In this document: one piece after another, positions 36,473-48,461 of the stretch
Position numbering within the stretch: position 1 is the first letter of the stretch
How the letters are laid out: each line of letters starts with the position of its first letter
DNA from: Paratinospora sagittata
Lineage: Eukaryota; Streptophyta; Magnoliopsida; Ranunculales; Menispermaceae
Reading direction: 5' to 3'
NCBI GenBank assembly: GCA_035771175.1
Contig: CM069590.1
Location: forward strand, 31,076,821 to 31,140,820
DNA: 64,000 bases
Translations under genes and position numbers: made by a program
The notes under the pieces: model-generated
What the model was told of the DNA's origin: nothing
What the model saw: the letters and a program-made list of their open reading frames with translations, nothing else
Databases searched by the model: none

Positions 36473-37232
36473 GCAGGATCAGCCAAGGACCCAAAGGAAC
36501 TCCTTAGGCGTATAGAGGCAGTCTTAGAGGCCACTCAGCAACAGCAGACCCAGATTCTCGAGTTGCTAGGCCGTACGCAGGGTGTTAGGCCACCACCGCA
36601 GGGTGATGTAGCAGCGGCTGTAGAACACAGTAGTGTGGTTGTAGAGCACAGTAGTGTGGCTGCAGTAATAGGGGATCAGGCATAGCAGGCAGGACCAGCT
36701 GGGGTCCAACATGCCGTAGTTGGGGAGACTGAGGCTGACCGGGCAGAGAAGGACCGTTATGAGAGGGTTATGAAAGCCTTCAAGAATCGGAATCCTGTTG
36801 AGTTTTCGGGAGGTCTTGATTTAGAGCTTGTTGAGGGATGGTTGACTCGGATGGAGACCATTTTCAGGATGAAGAGGATACGAGATGGTTTTCGAGACCG
36901 TATCCGTCAGGGTTTGGCACTGGCTGGCGTGCAGACCTATGCACAGGCTATGGGGCAGGTCACAAATTTTGAGGCCGGAGAGGCCAATTCTCTGATGAGA
37001 TTACCTGCAGCAGTCCAAGCGCCCGCAGCTCCTACAGCTCAGACTCAGCAGGCAGTGCCAGAGGCACAGTATTTCTGTGGCAGGAGAGGCCAACGTAATA
37101 AGAGGCCGAGAATCAACGGTAGTAGATATGAGGCATCTATAGCCTCCGCTCCAGTATTAGTGGTGTCACCAGCTGCGGGCCAGAGTACAGCAGAGTTTTG
37201 TCAAATCTGGTGGATAGCAGACAGCCGGGGCC
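36473..37232 (+). pseudogene. Element A gag remnant
   Basis: A frame with AKDPKELLRRIEAVLEATQQ, one stop (TAG after GDQA near 36684), and VMKAFKNRNPVEFSGG followed by EGWLTRMETIFR. The usual capsid middle (about 100 or more residues) is deleted: TRMETIFRMKRI runs straight into RDGFRDRIRQGLALAGVQTY. The nucleocapsid tail follows to the zinc knuckle at 37280. Confidence 0.8.
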
Positions 37233-38900
37233 TTGTCGCAGGTTGTATCTTCTGCACCTAGAGTATCGAGGCCAATTGTGTGTTTTGGTTGCAGGACTCC
37301 AGGGCATAAGAGGAACCAGTGTCCACAGAGGATGCCTTTTGGTCGGTTTAGTCATACAGCTGCATCTACCAGAGTGCAGGCCAGAGCTATTACGCAGGCA
37401 GATCCTGAGGCTAGCAAACAACTAATAGAAGGTACAATCAACATTTGCAATTCTTTGATGTATGTCTTGATTGATGCTGGTTCTACTCTGTCATTTATTT
37501 CTGGTGGTATAGTAGATAGATTGAGATTGTCTACTGTTAGGACTAGTACGCCGTTGATTTTGAGTACGGCGACCGGTGAGAGAATGTACCCTAATATGGT
37601 ATGTGTGGGATGCATTGTGAGATTCGAGGACCATGAGATCTCTGTTGACCTTAGAGTCTTAGAGTTCCTAGAGTTTGATGTCATTTTGGGTATGGATTGG
37701 CTGGCAGCGTATCACGCTCATATTGATTGCTTGGGCAAGAGGGTTATCTTTCAGATAACTAGAGAGCCAGTCTTCGTCTTTCGAGGCAGGACTGCATCGA
37801 GACCATCTACCCAGGGTAGATTAGCCACTGATGATGAGGTTGCTACGATGGCGAGTTTGACGCCATTGGATGATGTGGGTCACAGTATTCAGCTAGCAGA
37901 CATTCCTGTAGTCTGTGAGTACCCAAAGGTTTTTCCTGACGAGTTACTTGGCTTGCAGCCTAAGCGAGAGGTAAACTTTATCATTGAGCTGATGCCCGAC
38001 ACTAAACCCATTTCCATTCCACCGTATCGTATGGCACCGAAAGAGCTGAATGAACTCAAAGCCCAACTTGATGAGCTGATGGGCAAGGGATTTATTTCCC
38101 CTAGCATGTCACCTTGGGAAGCACCTGTGTTGTTCATCAAGAAGAAATATGAGAGTCTTCGTTTGTGTATAGACTACCGTCAACTGAATAAGGTGACTGT
38201 GAAGAACAAATATCCACTTCCTTGTATTGATGACTTGTTTGACCAATTGATTGGGACCAAGTTCTTTTCGAAGATTGACTTGAGGTCTGGGTACCATCAG
38301 TTGAGGATGAGAGATGAGGATGTACCGAAGACTGCTTTTCGGACGAGGTATGAACATTATGAGTTTCTGGTGATGCATTTCGGGTTGACTAATACACCAG
38401 CTATGTTCATGGATTTGATGCAGAGTGTGTTCAGGCCGTACCTTGACCAGTTCATTATAGTCTTCATCGATGATATCCTAGTCTATTCTAAGACAAGAAA
38501 GGATCATGAGTGTCATCTCAGAGTTACTTTACAGACATTGTTGGAGCATAGGCTGTATGCCAAGCTGAGCAAATGTGATTTTTGGATGACTGAGGTGAAA
38601 TTCTTGGGTCATATGGTTAGTGCAGAGGGTATTTCTGTTGATTCTGCTAAGGTTGAGGCAATCATTGATTGGCCAAGACCTACCACAGTGACCGAGATTC
38701 GTAGCTTTCTGGGTTTGGCTGGCTATTACAGGAAGTTCGTGAAAGACTTTTCCACGATATCCGCGCCGATGACTAAGTTGACTCAGAAGAACGTGGCCTT
38801 CACGTGGTCGAATGCCTGTGAGAGAGCTTTCAGTGAGTTGAAAAAGAGGTTAACTACAACTGCAGTGTTGTTTTTCCAAAGCCTGGGAAAGAGTTGGTGA
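37233..38900 (+). pseudogene. Element A pol: zinc knuckle, protease, RT, start of RNase H
   Basis: This 555-codon open frame is the longest of the window. Domains in order: CCHC knuckle [14 protein letters not shown] (residues 18-31), protease [13 protein letters not shown] with [16 protein letters not shown] with [32 protein letters not shown] and catalytic [10 protein letters not shown] (both Asp present), then [19 protein letters not shown] and [16 protein letters not shown]. The frame is lost in RNase H at about 38870, where KSW* replaces the usual TDAS start; the true continuation is the frame from 38894. Some conserved RT positions are changed ([10 protein letters not shown] for [10 protein letters not shown]). 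Classified as pseudogene because the polyprotein is broken. Confidence 0.92.
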
Positions 38901-40525
38901 TTTATACTGATGCGTCACTCTTAGGTCTGGGATGTGTACTGATGCAGGAGGGTCGAGTAGTTGCATATGCATCTAGACAGCTTAAGCTGCATGAGCACAA
39001 CTACCATGTGCATTATTTGGAGCTGGCCGCTATTGTATTTGCACTAAAGCTATGGAGGCACTACCTTTATGGTGAGAGGTTCACTTTGTTTTCTGATCAC
39101 AAGAGTTTGAAGTACTTCTTTGATCAGAAGGAGCTGAATATGCGGCAGAGGAGATGGCTCGAGTTACTAAAGGATTATGATTTCTCTTTGGAATATCATC
39201 CTGGCAAAGCCAATGTTGTGGCTGATGCTTTGAGCCGTAGGCGAGCAGGGACTCAGGTGGTTGCTTTTCAGATGGCCCAGCAGTGGCATTTACTTGAGAG
39301 AGTGACTATGATGAGTATACTCTCGAACGCACCACTTACTGAGATATGTGCTCAGATGCATGTGCAGCTTGCGGATGCCCATATTCTGCGGGTTAGATAT
39401 TTAAAGGAACATTGTCCAGATTATGACATGTACCGTGGATACGCAGACAGTGTTGACCAGGCCGATTGGCAGATTGGTCCAAATGATGTCTTGCGGTATA
39501 GAGGGAGACTACGGATCCCATATGATGTTGAGTTGCGTGCTGAGATACTTTGAGAGGCTCACAGGTCTCTGTATACTGTTCATCCAGGGGCTACCAAGAT
39601 GTACCATGATATGAAGAGATATGTATGGTGGCATGGGATGAAGAAGAGTATTGTCGAGTATGTGCAAAGATGTGAGGTGTGCCAGCAGGTTAAGGCTGAA
39701 CACTTAAAGCGTGGAGGTCAGATGCAACCATTGCCCATACCCGAGTGAAAATGGGAACACATCACGATGGATTTTTTCATGGGATTGTCGAGGTCTCAAA
39801 GCAGATTTGATGCCATTTGGGTTATGGTCGATAGATTGACCAAAAGTGCGCACTTCCTTCCTATGAGCTCCAGGGACTCTGTGGATAGACTGAGCAGATT
39901 GTATGTGAGAGAGATCGTGAGATTGCATGGAGTGCTCTTGTCTATCGTGTCAGATCGAGATCCACGATTTACATCGAGGTTTTGGCAGGCCTTGGAGACT
40001 CGATTTGGGACTCGAGAGAGTGATTCAGATGTTGGAGGATATGCTCAGGTCTTGCATTTTAGAGTTCGGTGGTGGTTGGGGTGAGCATTTTCCCTTATGT
40101 CCATTTGCTTACAACAACAGTTATCAGGCTAGCATTAGTATGGCACCGTATGAGGCTTTGTATGGAAGACCCTGTATATCTCCAGCTTGTTGGTACGAGG
40201 TGGGTGATACGCAGTTATGGGGCCCTGACGCAGTTGTTGAGCAGACTGAGAAAGTCAAGCTGATTCGGCAGAGGCTGTAGTCAGCTCAGGACAGACAAAA
40301 AAGTTATTATGATAACCGACATCGGCCGTTAGAGTTTGCAGTGGGAGATCTAGTTTTGCTTATGAGGAGTTGCCTATTTAGATTGTGGCTCGTAGGGTTC
40401 AGAAATTGAGAAATAAGGAAATCTCGCTTGTGCGAGTCTGATGGCAATTCCACGACAATGAAGAGCAAACCTGGGAGCATGAGGACCAGATCAGGGAGCA
40501 GTTCCCCGACCTCTTTACTGACTGA
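38894..40525 (+). pseudogene. Element A pol: RNase H, integrase, chromodomain end
   Basis: RNase H ([34 protein letters not shown]) runs to about 39240. The integrase zinc finger (HRSLYTVHPGATK, CEVCQQVKAEH) lies at 39555-39700 behind a stop. The core (DFFMGLSRSQSRFDAIWVMV, SDRDPRFTSRFW) is at 39767-40000. An out-of-frame deletion removes the conserved HPQTDGQT block near 40010, so the frame changes. The AYNNSYQASISMAPYEALYG block follows. A second deletion joins FAVGDLVLL directly to the end of the chromodomain (QFHDNEEQTWEHEDQ, stop 40523-40525). Confidence 0.9.
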
Positions 40526-40583
40526 GGTTAGTTCTCTTGCTTTTACTTTTTGAGGACAAAAATATTCTTAAGTTGGGGAGAGT

Positions 40584-41666
40584 TGTAGCACCCGCGCCTT
40601 TAGGTGACATCATTTTGACCCATAGTGTACCTGCAGAGTACCCATATACGTATGTGTATATGTATTTTGATGCTCGAAGCACGTAAGTTCGAGTGTCTTT
40701 GCATGATTTTAGGTCATAAAGAGCACGCATGAATTTTCGGAACCATCGGAGACCCGTTCGACGTCAAAACATGTCAAAAACGGTGTTTTGGATCTAGTGG
40801 AGCTCGCTCCATGGAGGAAGAAATTTCGGTCACAAATTACATCAATGGTTTGATCTCCTAGATCCGTGGTCTGATTGAGCTGAAATTTGTTCAGCTCATT
40901 CTTATATGATAGATATTTATTATGAACGGGAAGATCTTGATCAGAGTTACCTACTATGAGTTATAAGACTCTAAACACTGTTTACGAATTTTTGGATTTT
41001 CTTACGCAGTTTTGATCAAACAGTTAGATCTCGCAATCCTACCGTGGATTGAGTTGAAAGTTTATCGGAATGTTGGTAACTGACTAATGCAACTTTAGAT
41101 TGGTTAAGATGTTAAATTGGTGGGTATTTTGACAACTTTTAGTTATGGGCCCAAGCTTGTCTATTTATGCAACCAAAACGTAATTTTAGGCTCATTTGCT
41201 CATTTCTCAGCCAGAAAAGAGAGAAAGGAGCTGGAGAGGAGAAAATGAGAGGAAACCTAGGGTTGGTGGATTTTGCTCAAAATCCCTAAAGTTTGCATGT
41301 TTTTCCTCATTGTTCTTCCTTCAATCTCTTTGGTTCATGCATACTAGTGTTGTTTTGATGCATGCATTGTATGAAACCCAGATTTGAAGGGGTAGTGGAA
41401 ATCAAATGTTGTCCAAATGCTGTGCATGTTTGATATGTGTGTTTAGAGTGCGTTGGGAACCCTCTAAAGGCAAAAACCCCAATTTCTAACAAGAAATTGG
41501 TAGGGTTTAGTACAAATGACCTAGTCTTGGTTCATTGACCTAGATTTTGACTTAAGCTTTGCATGCCATCTATGATGGACTGATCAGTATTAGGGACTGA
41601 TTCATGTATTTAGCTTGAGATTTTAATGATGAAATCATATGGTTTAGTGTAAATGGTCATTGTTTG
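40584..41666 (+). repeat. 3' LTR of element A, truncated
   Basis: It begins TGTAGCACCCGCGCC directly after the purine tract AAGTTGGGGAGAGT (40570-40583). It ends near 41666, where the 3' LTR of element C starts (a shared TG or G at the join). It corresponds to 33282-34430. It lacks about 65 bp present at 33840-33900 of the 5' LTR. Confidence 0.88.
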
Positions 41667-42422
41667 AATCATAAACCACATACGTCCCTAGGTAGTGATA
41701 TGTATGATGCCAATGCATGAATTGGTCCGATCTTACTAAATATTTAGACAGGATTAAGCAATGTCTGGTGATCCTTATCAGGGTCAGTATCACGACGTGC
41801 AAGGTTATGACATTCAGTATTACTTGTATAAGTTGATAGCTTTCAAATATGACTAACCCGATCAGTCTCCATTTGAGAGGTGAGACACGAGGTCTACTTA
41901 AATACCAATCGTATAGAGCAGCACGCTGCTTCCCGTTCACTATTTAAAGTTACTGAGGACAAGACTGAGTCTGGTTGAGCCAGATTGACCACTAATCTGG
42001 CATAACAACAGTGTAATACATGAACTCCAAGTATACAGGCATAAGTATGACAGTATGAACATTAAACGCAATAATGTCGTGTAAATGAATAGTACACATA
42101 ATGATAAATGAATGTAAATTTTAATAAAAGTTATAAGACACGCAAACCTATGTTTCGTTCCCTACCTTCAGATAAAAACTCCTTTAGAGACTGGCGCCTT
42201 CCCCTAGGCAGAACCGCGTTACACCGCACAGAGAGTCTCAAAAGAGAAGACAAAACTCAACATGAGTGAAAAAAAGAAGAAAAATCACAACGAGGAGTGA
42301 TTTTGGAGTGAGAAATGAGGAGGGGGAGGGTTGTTTATGTAGAGAGTTTGGTGCCTGAACGTTCAAGCAGGTTGCCCGAACAATTATTTTTTTTTTTGTT
42401 TGTGCAAACATAGGGTATTACA
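41667..42422 (-). repeat. 3' LTR of element C, truncated
   Basis: It begins TGTAATACCCTATG (minus strand, 42422) after the purine tract AAGGGGGGTAGAG (42423-42438). It runs to 41667, aligning to 50928-51640 of the 5' LTR. The part equivalent to 50316-50927 is missing. Confidence 0.85.
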
Positions 42423-43064
42423 CTCTACCCCCCTTAAGAGGATTTCGCCCTCGAAATCAGTCGAAGTAGTCATTATAGTTATCTGCGTGAGAGTCATTGT
42501 TGTCGTCATCGCTTGCTAGTTAAGGGTAATGCCTGTATAGTCCCTGAATGGCATTGTGGTCGGTGGAATCCTCAACATCATGAAACAATGGAAAGAAAAT
42601 GGAGTCGGATTCGTCATCAGAAGATTCCAACCTTTGCTCAACCGATGTGGTGTAGCGTGCTAGTTACATCGTTTGAGGGGAGGTAGGTTGAGCGGTGGGA
42701 TGTTTTTTCGTGTTGTTACTCGAATTCAACCGCCTAGCAATTTTGGTAGAAGGTCCTACCAAGATGAGGGCACGGGATTATTTTGGGCAAAATTGTTACG
42801 AAAAAGCCATGCCCGCTCTGGCGATAAAGATCGTTGTCTATGTGGTGATGGAGTTGGTGATGCAAAGTAGTTGTTACTAGACACAGATCCTGGATGAGTC
42901 ACCACAGGTGGCGAAGGAGGCCATTGCATATGTGCATCACTATCTCCATCGATCTTATTTTCAGACATCTGCATAGTTATTCAAGTGAAACGATGTATTA
43001 AGATACTTGTAAACAAAGGTCCATCATTTTATTCATAAGTGAAATAGTACAATGTATCACATCA
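42423..43064 (-). other. Element C 3' untranslated region
   Basis: This lies between the chromodomain stop and the 3' LTR. It holds the polypurine tract and one 72-codon Ser/Pro-rich frame (42756-42974), which has no recognisable relative and is not supported as a gene. Confidence 0.6.
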
Positions 43065-45177
43065 TCAGTTATTACTAGAAAATAATTCAGGGTATTTCTG
43101 TTTAATTGGTGCTTCTAATTTCGAAGTTGCTTCCTCTACTCTGTGGTGATCCTAGAGCACCTTCACAAGTGGTATGCTACCTCGCCTTAGTTCTTGAGTT
43201 TTTATATCCAAAATCTGTATCTCTTTCTCCTGATACCTATTTCCTTCCTCAACCCGAACCTCGACTAGAGGGATGATATGCGAATGATTAGGACGATACT
43301 TTCGAAGCATGGATACGTGAAAAACGTCATGAACCTTAGACATGGACAATGGATGGGACAGACGATAAGCAAGTTTGCCAATACGTTCAATGATCTGAAA
43401 TGAACCGATATACCGTGGGGAGAGCTTTCCTTTGATCCCAAAGCGTTTGACACCCCTTGGGGCTAAACTTTTAGAAAAACTAAGTCCCCCTTATCAAATT
43501 CTAGAGGCTGCCTCCGCTTGTTAGCATAGCTCTTCTGTCGACTTTGTGCAACACGAAGTCATTCCTTTACTAGTATGATTTTCTTAGAAGTCTCTTGAAC
43601 TAGTTCACGGCCCAACTGTGGTCGATTTGCCATATCTAACCAGCATACCCGAGATCTGCAAGAGCGACTATAGAGAGCTTGGTACGGTGCCATGCCGATA
43701 CTAGTTTGGTAGCTGTTGTTGTATGCAAACTCAGCTAAATGTAAGTACTTTGCCCATCCGTCATTAAAGTCCAAAATGCAACACCGTAACATGTCTTCCA
43801 AGATTTGAATAAGACGTTATGACTGTCCATCAGTCTGAGGGTGAAAGGTTGTGCTCATAGTGATCTTAGATCCCATTCTACTTTGGAAGCTTTGCCAAAA
43901 CTTTGATGTGAATTTAGGGTCTCAATCAAAGACGATTGTGAGTGGTATGCCATGGAGGCGTACGATCTCTCTTTCATATAGTTCGGCAAGTTTGGCGGGG
44001 TTATCCAGAAACTTTATTGGCAAAAAGTGTGCAGACTTTGTAAGTCTGTCAATGATAATAGCATCTTGCCCTTTATTATTTTGTGGCAAGGCCGTAACAA
44101 AATCCATTGCGATGTTCTCCCACTTTCATTCTCCAATAGGTAACGGTTGGAGAAGTCTAGAAGAAAGTCTTCGTTCTGCCTTAACTTGCTGGCAAACGAG
44201 ACATCGAGCAACGAAGTGTGCAATCGCCTTCTTCATTCCAGAAAACCAGAATTGTCGCTTGACATCCATGTACATCTTGTCACCCCCAGGATCCATAGTG
44301 AACCTCGAACAGTGCATCTCAGTGAGCACTTCTTTCTGAACCTCAGGATCGTTCGGTAGACAGAGACGTTTTTTTTATAGAAAATGGCCTCGTCTTCAGA
44401 GACCGACCAATGAGGAAGGTCTTTGTCCGCTGAGTAGAAGTTCTCGTTTCTCCATTAACATAGGATCGTTCGCTTGAGCTGCTGAAATCTTTCGAACTAG
44501 CTCAGAGTTGGCTGACAATTGAGAAAGTCGTGATCTTGCTCCCTCATCGATCAGTTGTAGGTTAAAATTCTCCATCTCTGTAGCCAACTTCCCTATTTCG
44601 AAGTTAAGAGTGCAAGCAACATAAGATTTTCTACTCAGGGCATCAGCCACAACATTGGCCTTATCGGGATGGTACCGGAGTTGATAGTCATAATCTTTCG
44701 AGAATTCCAACCATCGTCTTTGGCGGGAGGTTTAGGTCTCTCGGGGTGTAGATGTACTTAATACTCTTGTGATCCGAGAAGACCTCAAACCGTTCACCAT
44801 ATAGGTAATGATGCCATAACTTAAATGCAAATACAACAGCTGCAAGTTTCAAGTCATGTGTTGGGTAATTACCCTCGTGAATCTTGAGTTGTCTCGAGGC
44901 ATATGTGACAACTTGGCCTTTTTGCATTAGTACGACACCTAAGCCTTGGAGAGAGGCGTCGGTGTATAGTAAAAGTTCAAGTGCATTACTTGGAGTGATT
45001 AGTACTGGTGCCATCGTGAGGCGCTTCTTAAATTCCTGAAATGATGTTTCACAGGCGGGATTCCAGATGAATCGCACGTCTTTCCGAGTGAGTGTTGTCA
45101 TAGGTTCAGTAATCTTTGAGAAGTCCTTGTCTGTGATAGCCAGCCAAACCAAGAAAACTCCTAATCTGAGTAATAGT
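43065..45177 (-). pseudogene. Element C pol: RNase H, integrase, chromodomain
   Basis: RNase H ([38 protein letters not shown]) covers 45152-44740, then after a shift [18 protein letters not shown]. The integrase HHCC finger (HCSRFTMDPGGDKMY, CLVCQQVKAERR) is at 44330-44130. The core ([25 protein letters not shown]) covers about 44110-43560, with stops in place of residues at SD and after QS. The chromodomain end (IPLVKVL...HHRVEEATSKLEAPI) covers about 43180-43065, with stop 43065-43067. At least four frame breaks are present. Confidence 0.88.
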
Positions 45178-45506
45178 TGTCACACCCTGGGTTGCACAGC
45201 GTGTCCCCTACCCAGGTGTGGGCGCACCCCCTCGGGGAGAACGCCTAAGCCATTATGAATCCATAATATTGTCACATCTAGCCGAATTCGCGATACCCAA
45301 CAGGGCCCTAGTAACGGACTAGATCATTTACCCCCACTATTCATGAATAGTGGGGGTAAATGATCTAGTCCGTTACTAGGGCCCTGTTGGGTATCGCGAA
45401 TTCGGCTAGATGTGACAATATTATGTGGTACTATGGCTAGGAGTTCGCCCCGAGGGGGTGCGCCCACACCTGGGTAGGGGCACGCTGTGCAACCCAGGGT
45501 ATGACA
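45178..45506. mobile_element. 329 bp spacerless palindrome inserted in pol of element C
   Basis: The two arms are 45178-45343 and 45344-45506, with no spacer; the centre is ATTCATGAAT. The inner 77 bp of each arm pair perfectly by eye. The outer 65 bp pair with a few changes, and a 25 bp zone near 45250 and 45435 is diverged. The ends are TGTCACACCCTGGG and CCCAGGGTATGACA. It is flanked by ATAGT (45173-45177) and ACAGT (45507-45511), an imperfect 5 bp duplication. Removing it rejoins the codons QPTTV and TQIRSFLG. No coding capacity. TG...CA ends and a 5 bp TSD suggest integration by a retroviral-type integrase; a fold-back DNA element is the alternative. Confidence 0.85.
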
Positions 45507-45511
45507 ACAGT

Positions 45512-46660
45512 GGTAGGCTGCTTCCAGTTTAAAATCGCTTCAACCTTAGAAGGACCCACCTCAATGCCATTGCCTGAAACCACATGGCCTAGGAATTGAA
45601 CTCGCTTCGCCCAAAATTCGCACTTACTCAACTTTGAGTACAATTGGTGGCTTCGTAAGGTCTGGAGGACTATCCTCAGGTGTATCTTATGGTCTTCTTC
45701 GGTCGAGGAATATATCAAGATATCGTCCACAAAAACCACCACAAATCGGTCTAAGTATAACCTGAAGATGCGGTTCATCAAATCCATGAATGCAACAGGT
45801 GCATTTATTAGACCGAACGACATGACCAAGAACTCGTAGTGACCGTACCGAGTTCTGAATGTCGTCTTGGTAATGTCCGACTCTCCGATCCGGAGTTGGT
45901 ATAACCAGATCGTAGATCAATCTTAGAGCAGTATTTGGAACTCTAAGTTGGTCGAACAAGTCATCGATCCTGGGCAACAAGTATCTGTTTTTAATGATGA
46001 CGTTATTCAGCTTGCGGTAGTCAATGCAAAGTCGTAACGAACCATCCTTTTTGCGAACAAACAGAACTGGAGCGCCCCAGAGTGATGAACTTTTTCTGAT
46101 GAAGCCATTACTTTCTAATTCCTTCAGTTGTTTGTCTAATTCGATTAGCTCGACATTTGACATTCTGTATGAGGGAATTGAGATAGGCCCGGTCCCAGGT
46201 ATGAGATTGATTTCAAAATCGAATTCCCTAACCGGAGGTAGACGATGAAGGTCATTTAGAAAAACTGTTGGGAATTCATATATTACCGGGACATCGTGTA
46301 CTTCAAGAGGGTACAGTGCTGGTGATTCATTTTCATCACCAAGGGATAAAGTTCGAAGTTGTGCCTTGAGAAGTGCAACAGTTGAGTTGTGTATCAATTT
46401 TCTCGTTCCCTAAATCTTGACAAACTCCCCCGTGGGCAAAGTTAACTGGAATTGCTTCTTCATACAATCGATCTTTCCATTCAGTGGTGTGAGCCAGTCC
46501 ATGCCAAGGACGATGTCGAAGTCTTCAATGTCCATCACAAAAAGATCTGCATATATAATCTGATTGTGGTGCTGACCACCACCTCTGCCATTTCCGTTTC
46601 GACAACCACCCCTGCCGTGATGGCCTCCGCGACCATGATTGTAAAAACCCTGATGGTCAG
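45512..46660 (-). pseudogene. Element C pol: protease tail and reverse transcriptase
   Basis: The frame from about 46600 reads DFDIVLGMDWLTPLNGKIDC (second half of the protease), then after a stop the [33 protein letters not shown], a frame shift near 45970, [20 protein letters not shown], and catalytic [10 protein letters not shown] with both Asp. The block [20 protein letters not shown] follows. The zinc knuckle and the protease D-S/T-G are deleted: a Gly/Arg/His-rich gag tail (46560-46640) runs straight into YADLFVMDIED. Confidence 0.88.
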
Positions 46661-46757
46661 GGTTAGCTGGTGCAGCCGAAGGTGTCGTGGCCTCATTCTT
46701 TTTAGCAGGGGCTGGGAGGGGTGGGTTTTGATTATAATAGGGCTTCTTCTTGTTGCC

Positions 46758-47651
46758 CTATTGCAAGCCCTGTTCGAAAAACGTTGCAGGCCATTTTCCC
46801 CTATTCAGTCTCTGTTCCTGTACAATCTTCTCCTGCTCAAAGCTCATGGCCTTGTCAACGACCTTATTGTAAATTTTGAGATCCAAGATCGACAAGGCTT
46901 GTCGAATGTCAGGACGAAGGCTATTGTAGAATTTCTCGGTCTTATGTTGCTCCGTTGAGATGGCGGAGTGAGAGTAGACCGATAATTCTTTAAACTTGCC
47001 AGCATATTCCCTGACAGTCATGCTGCCTTGGTATAGTTTGGTGAACTCCTGGCGCTTCTGCTTCTTCACAGCGTCGGGAAAGTATTCATCAATAAACAGT
47101 AACTCGAATTGTTGCCAAGTCATGTCCGTAGTGTTGACCCTTGGGTCCTCCTTTACTGTTATCCACCATGTATTTGCTCCACCAATAAGTTGGTAGGTTG
47201 CAAGTGAAATTTTTTGAGTCTCATCGACTCCCATTGCATCGAGAGCCTTCTTTGACTTATCCAGCCATTTCTGCACCTTTTCAACATCAATGGTGCCAGC
47301 AAAAGTAAGAGGTTGTATCGTAATCTGGTCGGTTTGAGTCTCCGACCCAGATCTCACAGGTGCCTGAACAGTGACAACCTGATTGGCCACGATCTCGCGA
47401 ACGGCCATCTGAACAGTTACCTTCATCGCCTCGATAAATCCGGCGAAGAATACTTCGATACTCGAAGGTATGGCAAAGGGTGTGGGTTGGGGTGACACTG
47501 CCTGCCTAGATGTAGTGGCAGTGTCGAGTGTAGCTTGTGCTGTCGTCGGAGGCGGCGGTTCCTGGTTCTGTATCTCAGGAGGTGTCTCCTCTGCTGGACG
47601 GACAGTACGTGCCCTTCCTCTCTTCCTGGTTTGCATTTTTCTCACTGGCAA
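46758..47651 (-). pseudogene. Element C Gag, N-terminal and capsid part
   Basis: This 297-codon open frame is the cleanest Gag of the window. The N-terminus is basic (RKRGRARTVR) and then Pro/Thr-rich. The capsid carries the plant retrotransposon gag signature: FAGTIDVEKVQKWLDKSKK, GGANTWW, FELLFIDEYFPDAVKKQK, FTKLYQGSMTVREYAGKF and LRPDIRQALSILDLKIY. It stops after FFEQGLQ, before the nucleocapsid; the Gly/Arg-rich tail continues in frame or near it at 46560-46740. Called a pseudogene because the knuckle is missing and a stop separates it from pol, although this frame itself is open. Confidence 0.85.
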
Positions 47652-48461
47652 GGAGAAAATAAAACCATGATTTAGGAAACTATAGCCAAGTATAATTTTA
47701 TGGTATTCTCAGTAATAATTTGGAGAGTACTGCAATAAAAACCACCTATTTTTCTAAGTATAGTGTAATTTTTTTGTTAAGAAATCAAAGAATCTTATGT
47801 GCCTTGTATGTTTGGCCATGGTGTAAAAATAAGGTTAGAATGTTTATATAATAAGTATAAAACTTTGCAAGTATTTCAAATGTTTTGGTTCTAGTTTTTG
47901 TGAACATATATATATATATATATATATTTCATTGAAAATCCATACGAGTCATAAAATTTCTAAGATTTGCCTTGGTAAATATGTTGATCTGATGTCTATT
48001 GTAATCTTATGTATTCAAATTCTTTTGCTTAGTCTTTTCGATTATTATCCAAATTCGTGTGTCCCATACCACATGACTTTGGTAATAAGGGTGTCAACTA
48101 AGTTAAGTTGTATGAACACGGTCTCTTTAAAACACCGGTTGAATCGTACTTCGCTAATAGTATTGTCCAAGTTTACTCGTCTAATACCGTGTAAACTTAG
48201 TGATAATGTTAGTAATGCAACTTTCTCCAAATGTTTCTTTTCACACAAGGTCATGGGTTTTCTTACTTCCACATTTTATTTAGTATCCTCCAATTTTGTT
48301 GTGTCCCATACCACTCCAAAGTTAGTGATACAAAAGAAAGAATGGTTGTAAGTCGGCCCACCAAAGATAGTCTTAAACAAAACATTTCATTCGTATATAA
48401 AATAATTTTTTTATAATGCCAGTGATCATTCGACGTTTTGCATACGTGTTAACAAAGTATT
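47652..48461 (-). other. Element C spacer between extra frame and gag
   Basis: About 0.8 kb with no conserved coding sequence. It contains an (AT)n run at 47907-47930 and two copies of GTGTCCCATACCAC(A/T) (48059 and 48301). Confidence 0.55.

Larger units (their letters stand above)
33282..41666 (+). mobile_element. Ty3/Gypsy chromovirus A, best-preserved element of the window
   Basis: Complete 5' LTR (33282-36285), iMet-type primer site, gag and pol remnants (about 36473-40525), polypurine tract, and the first 1083 bp of the 3' LTR (40584-41666). The 3' LTR is cut where element C begins. The longest frame (37233-38900, 555 codons) covers zinc knuckle, protease, RT and start of RNase H. It is the same family as G and related to I. 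Stops, a frameshift in RNase H, and deletions in gag, integrase and chromodomain linker make it inactive. Its insertion site is in the end of the B 3' LTR. Confidence 0.9.

Noticed and set aside
42756..42974. 72-codon Ser/Pro-rich frame in the 3' region of C
   Set aside because: No recognisable relative, no conserved context, and an overlapping frame on the other strand of similar length.
45178..45506. Palindrome as a rho-type or transcription terminator hairpin
   Set aside because: It interrupts pol codons, has a target duplication and is far too long; an inserted element explains it better.
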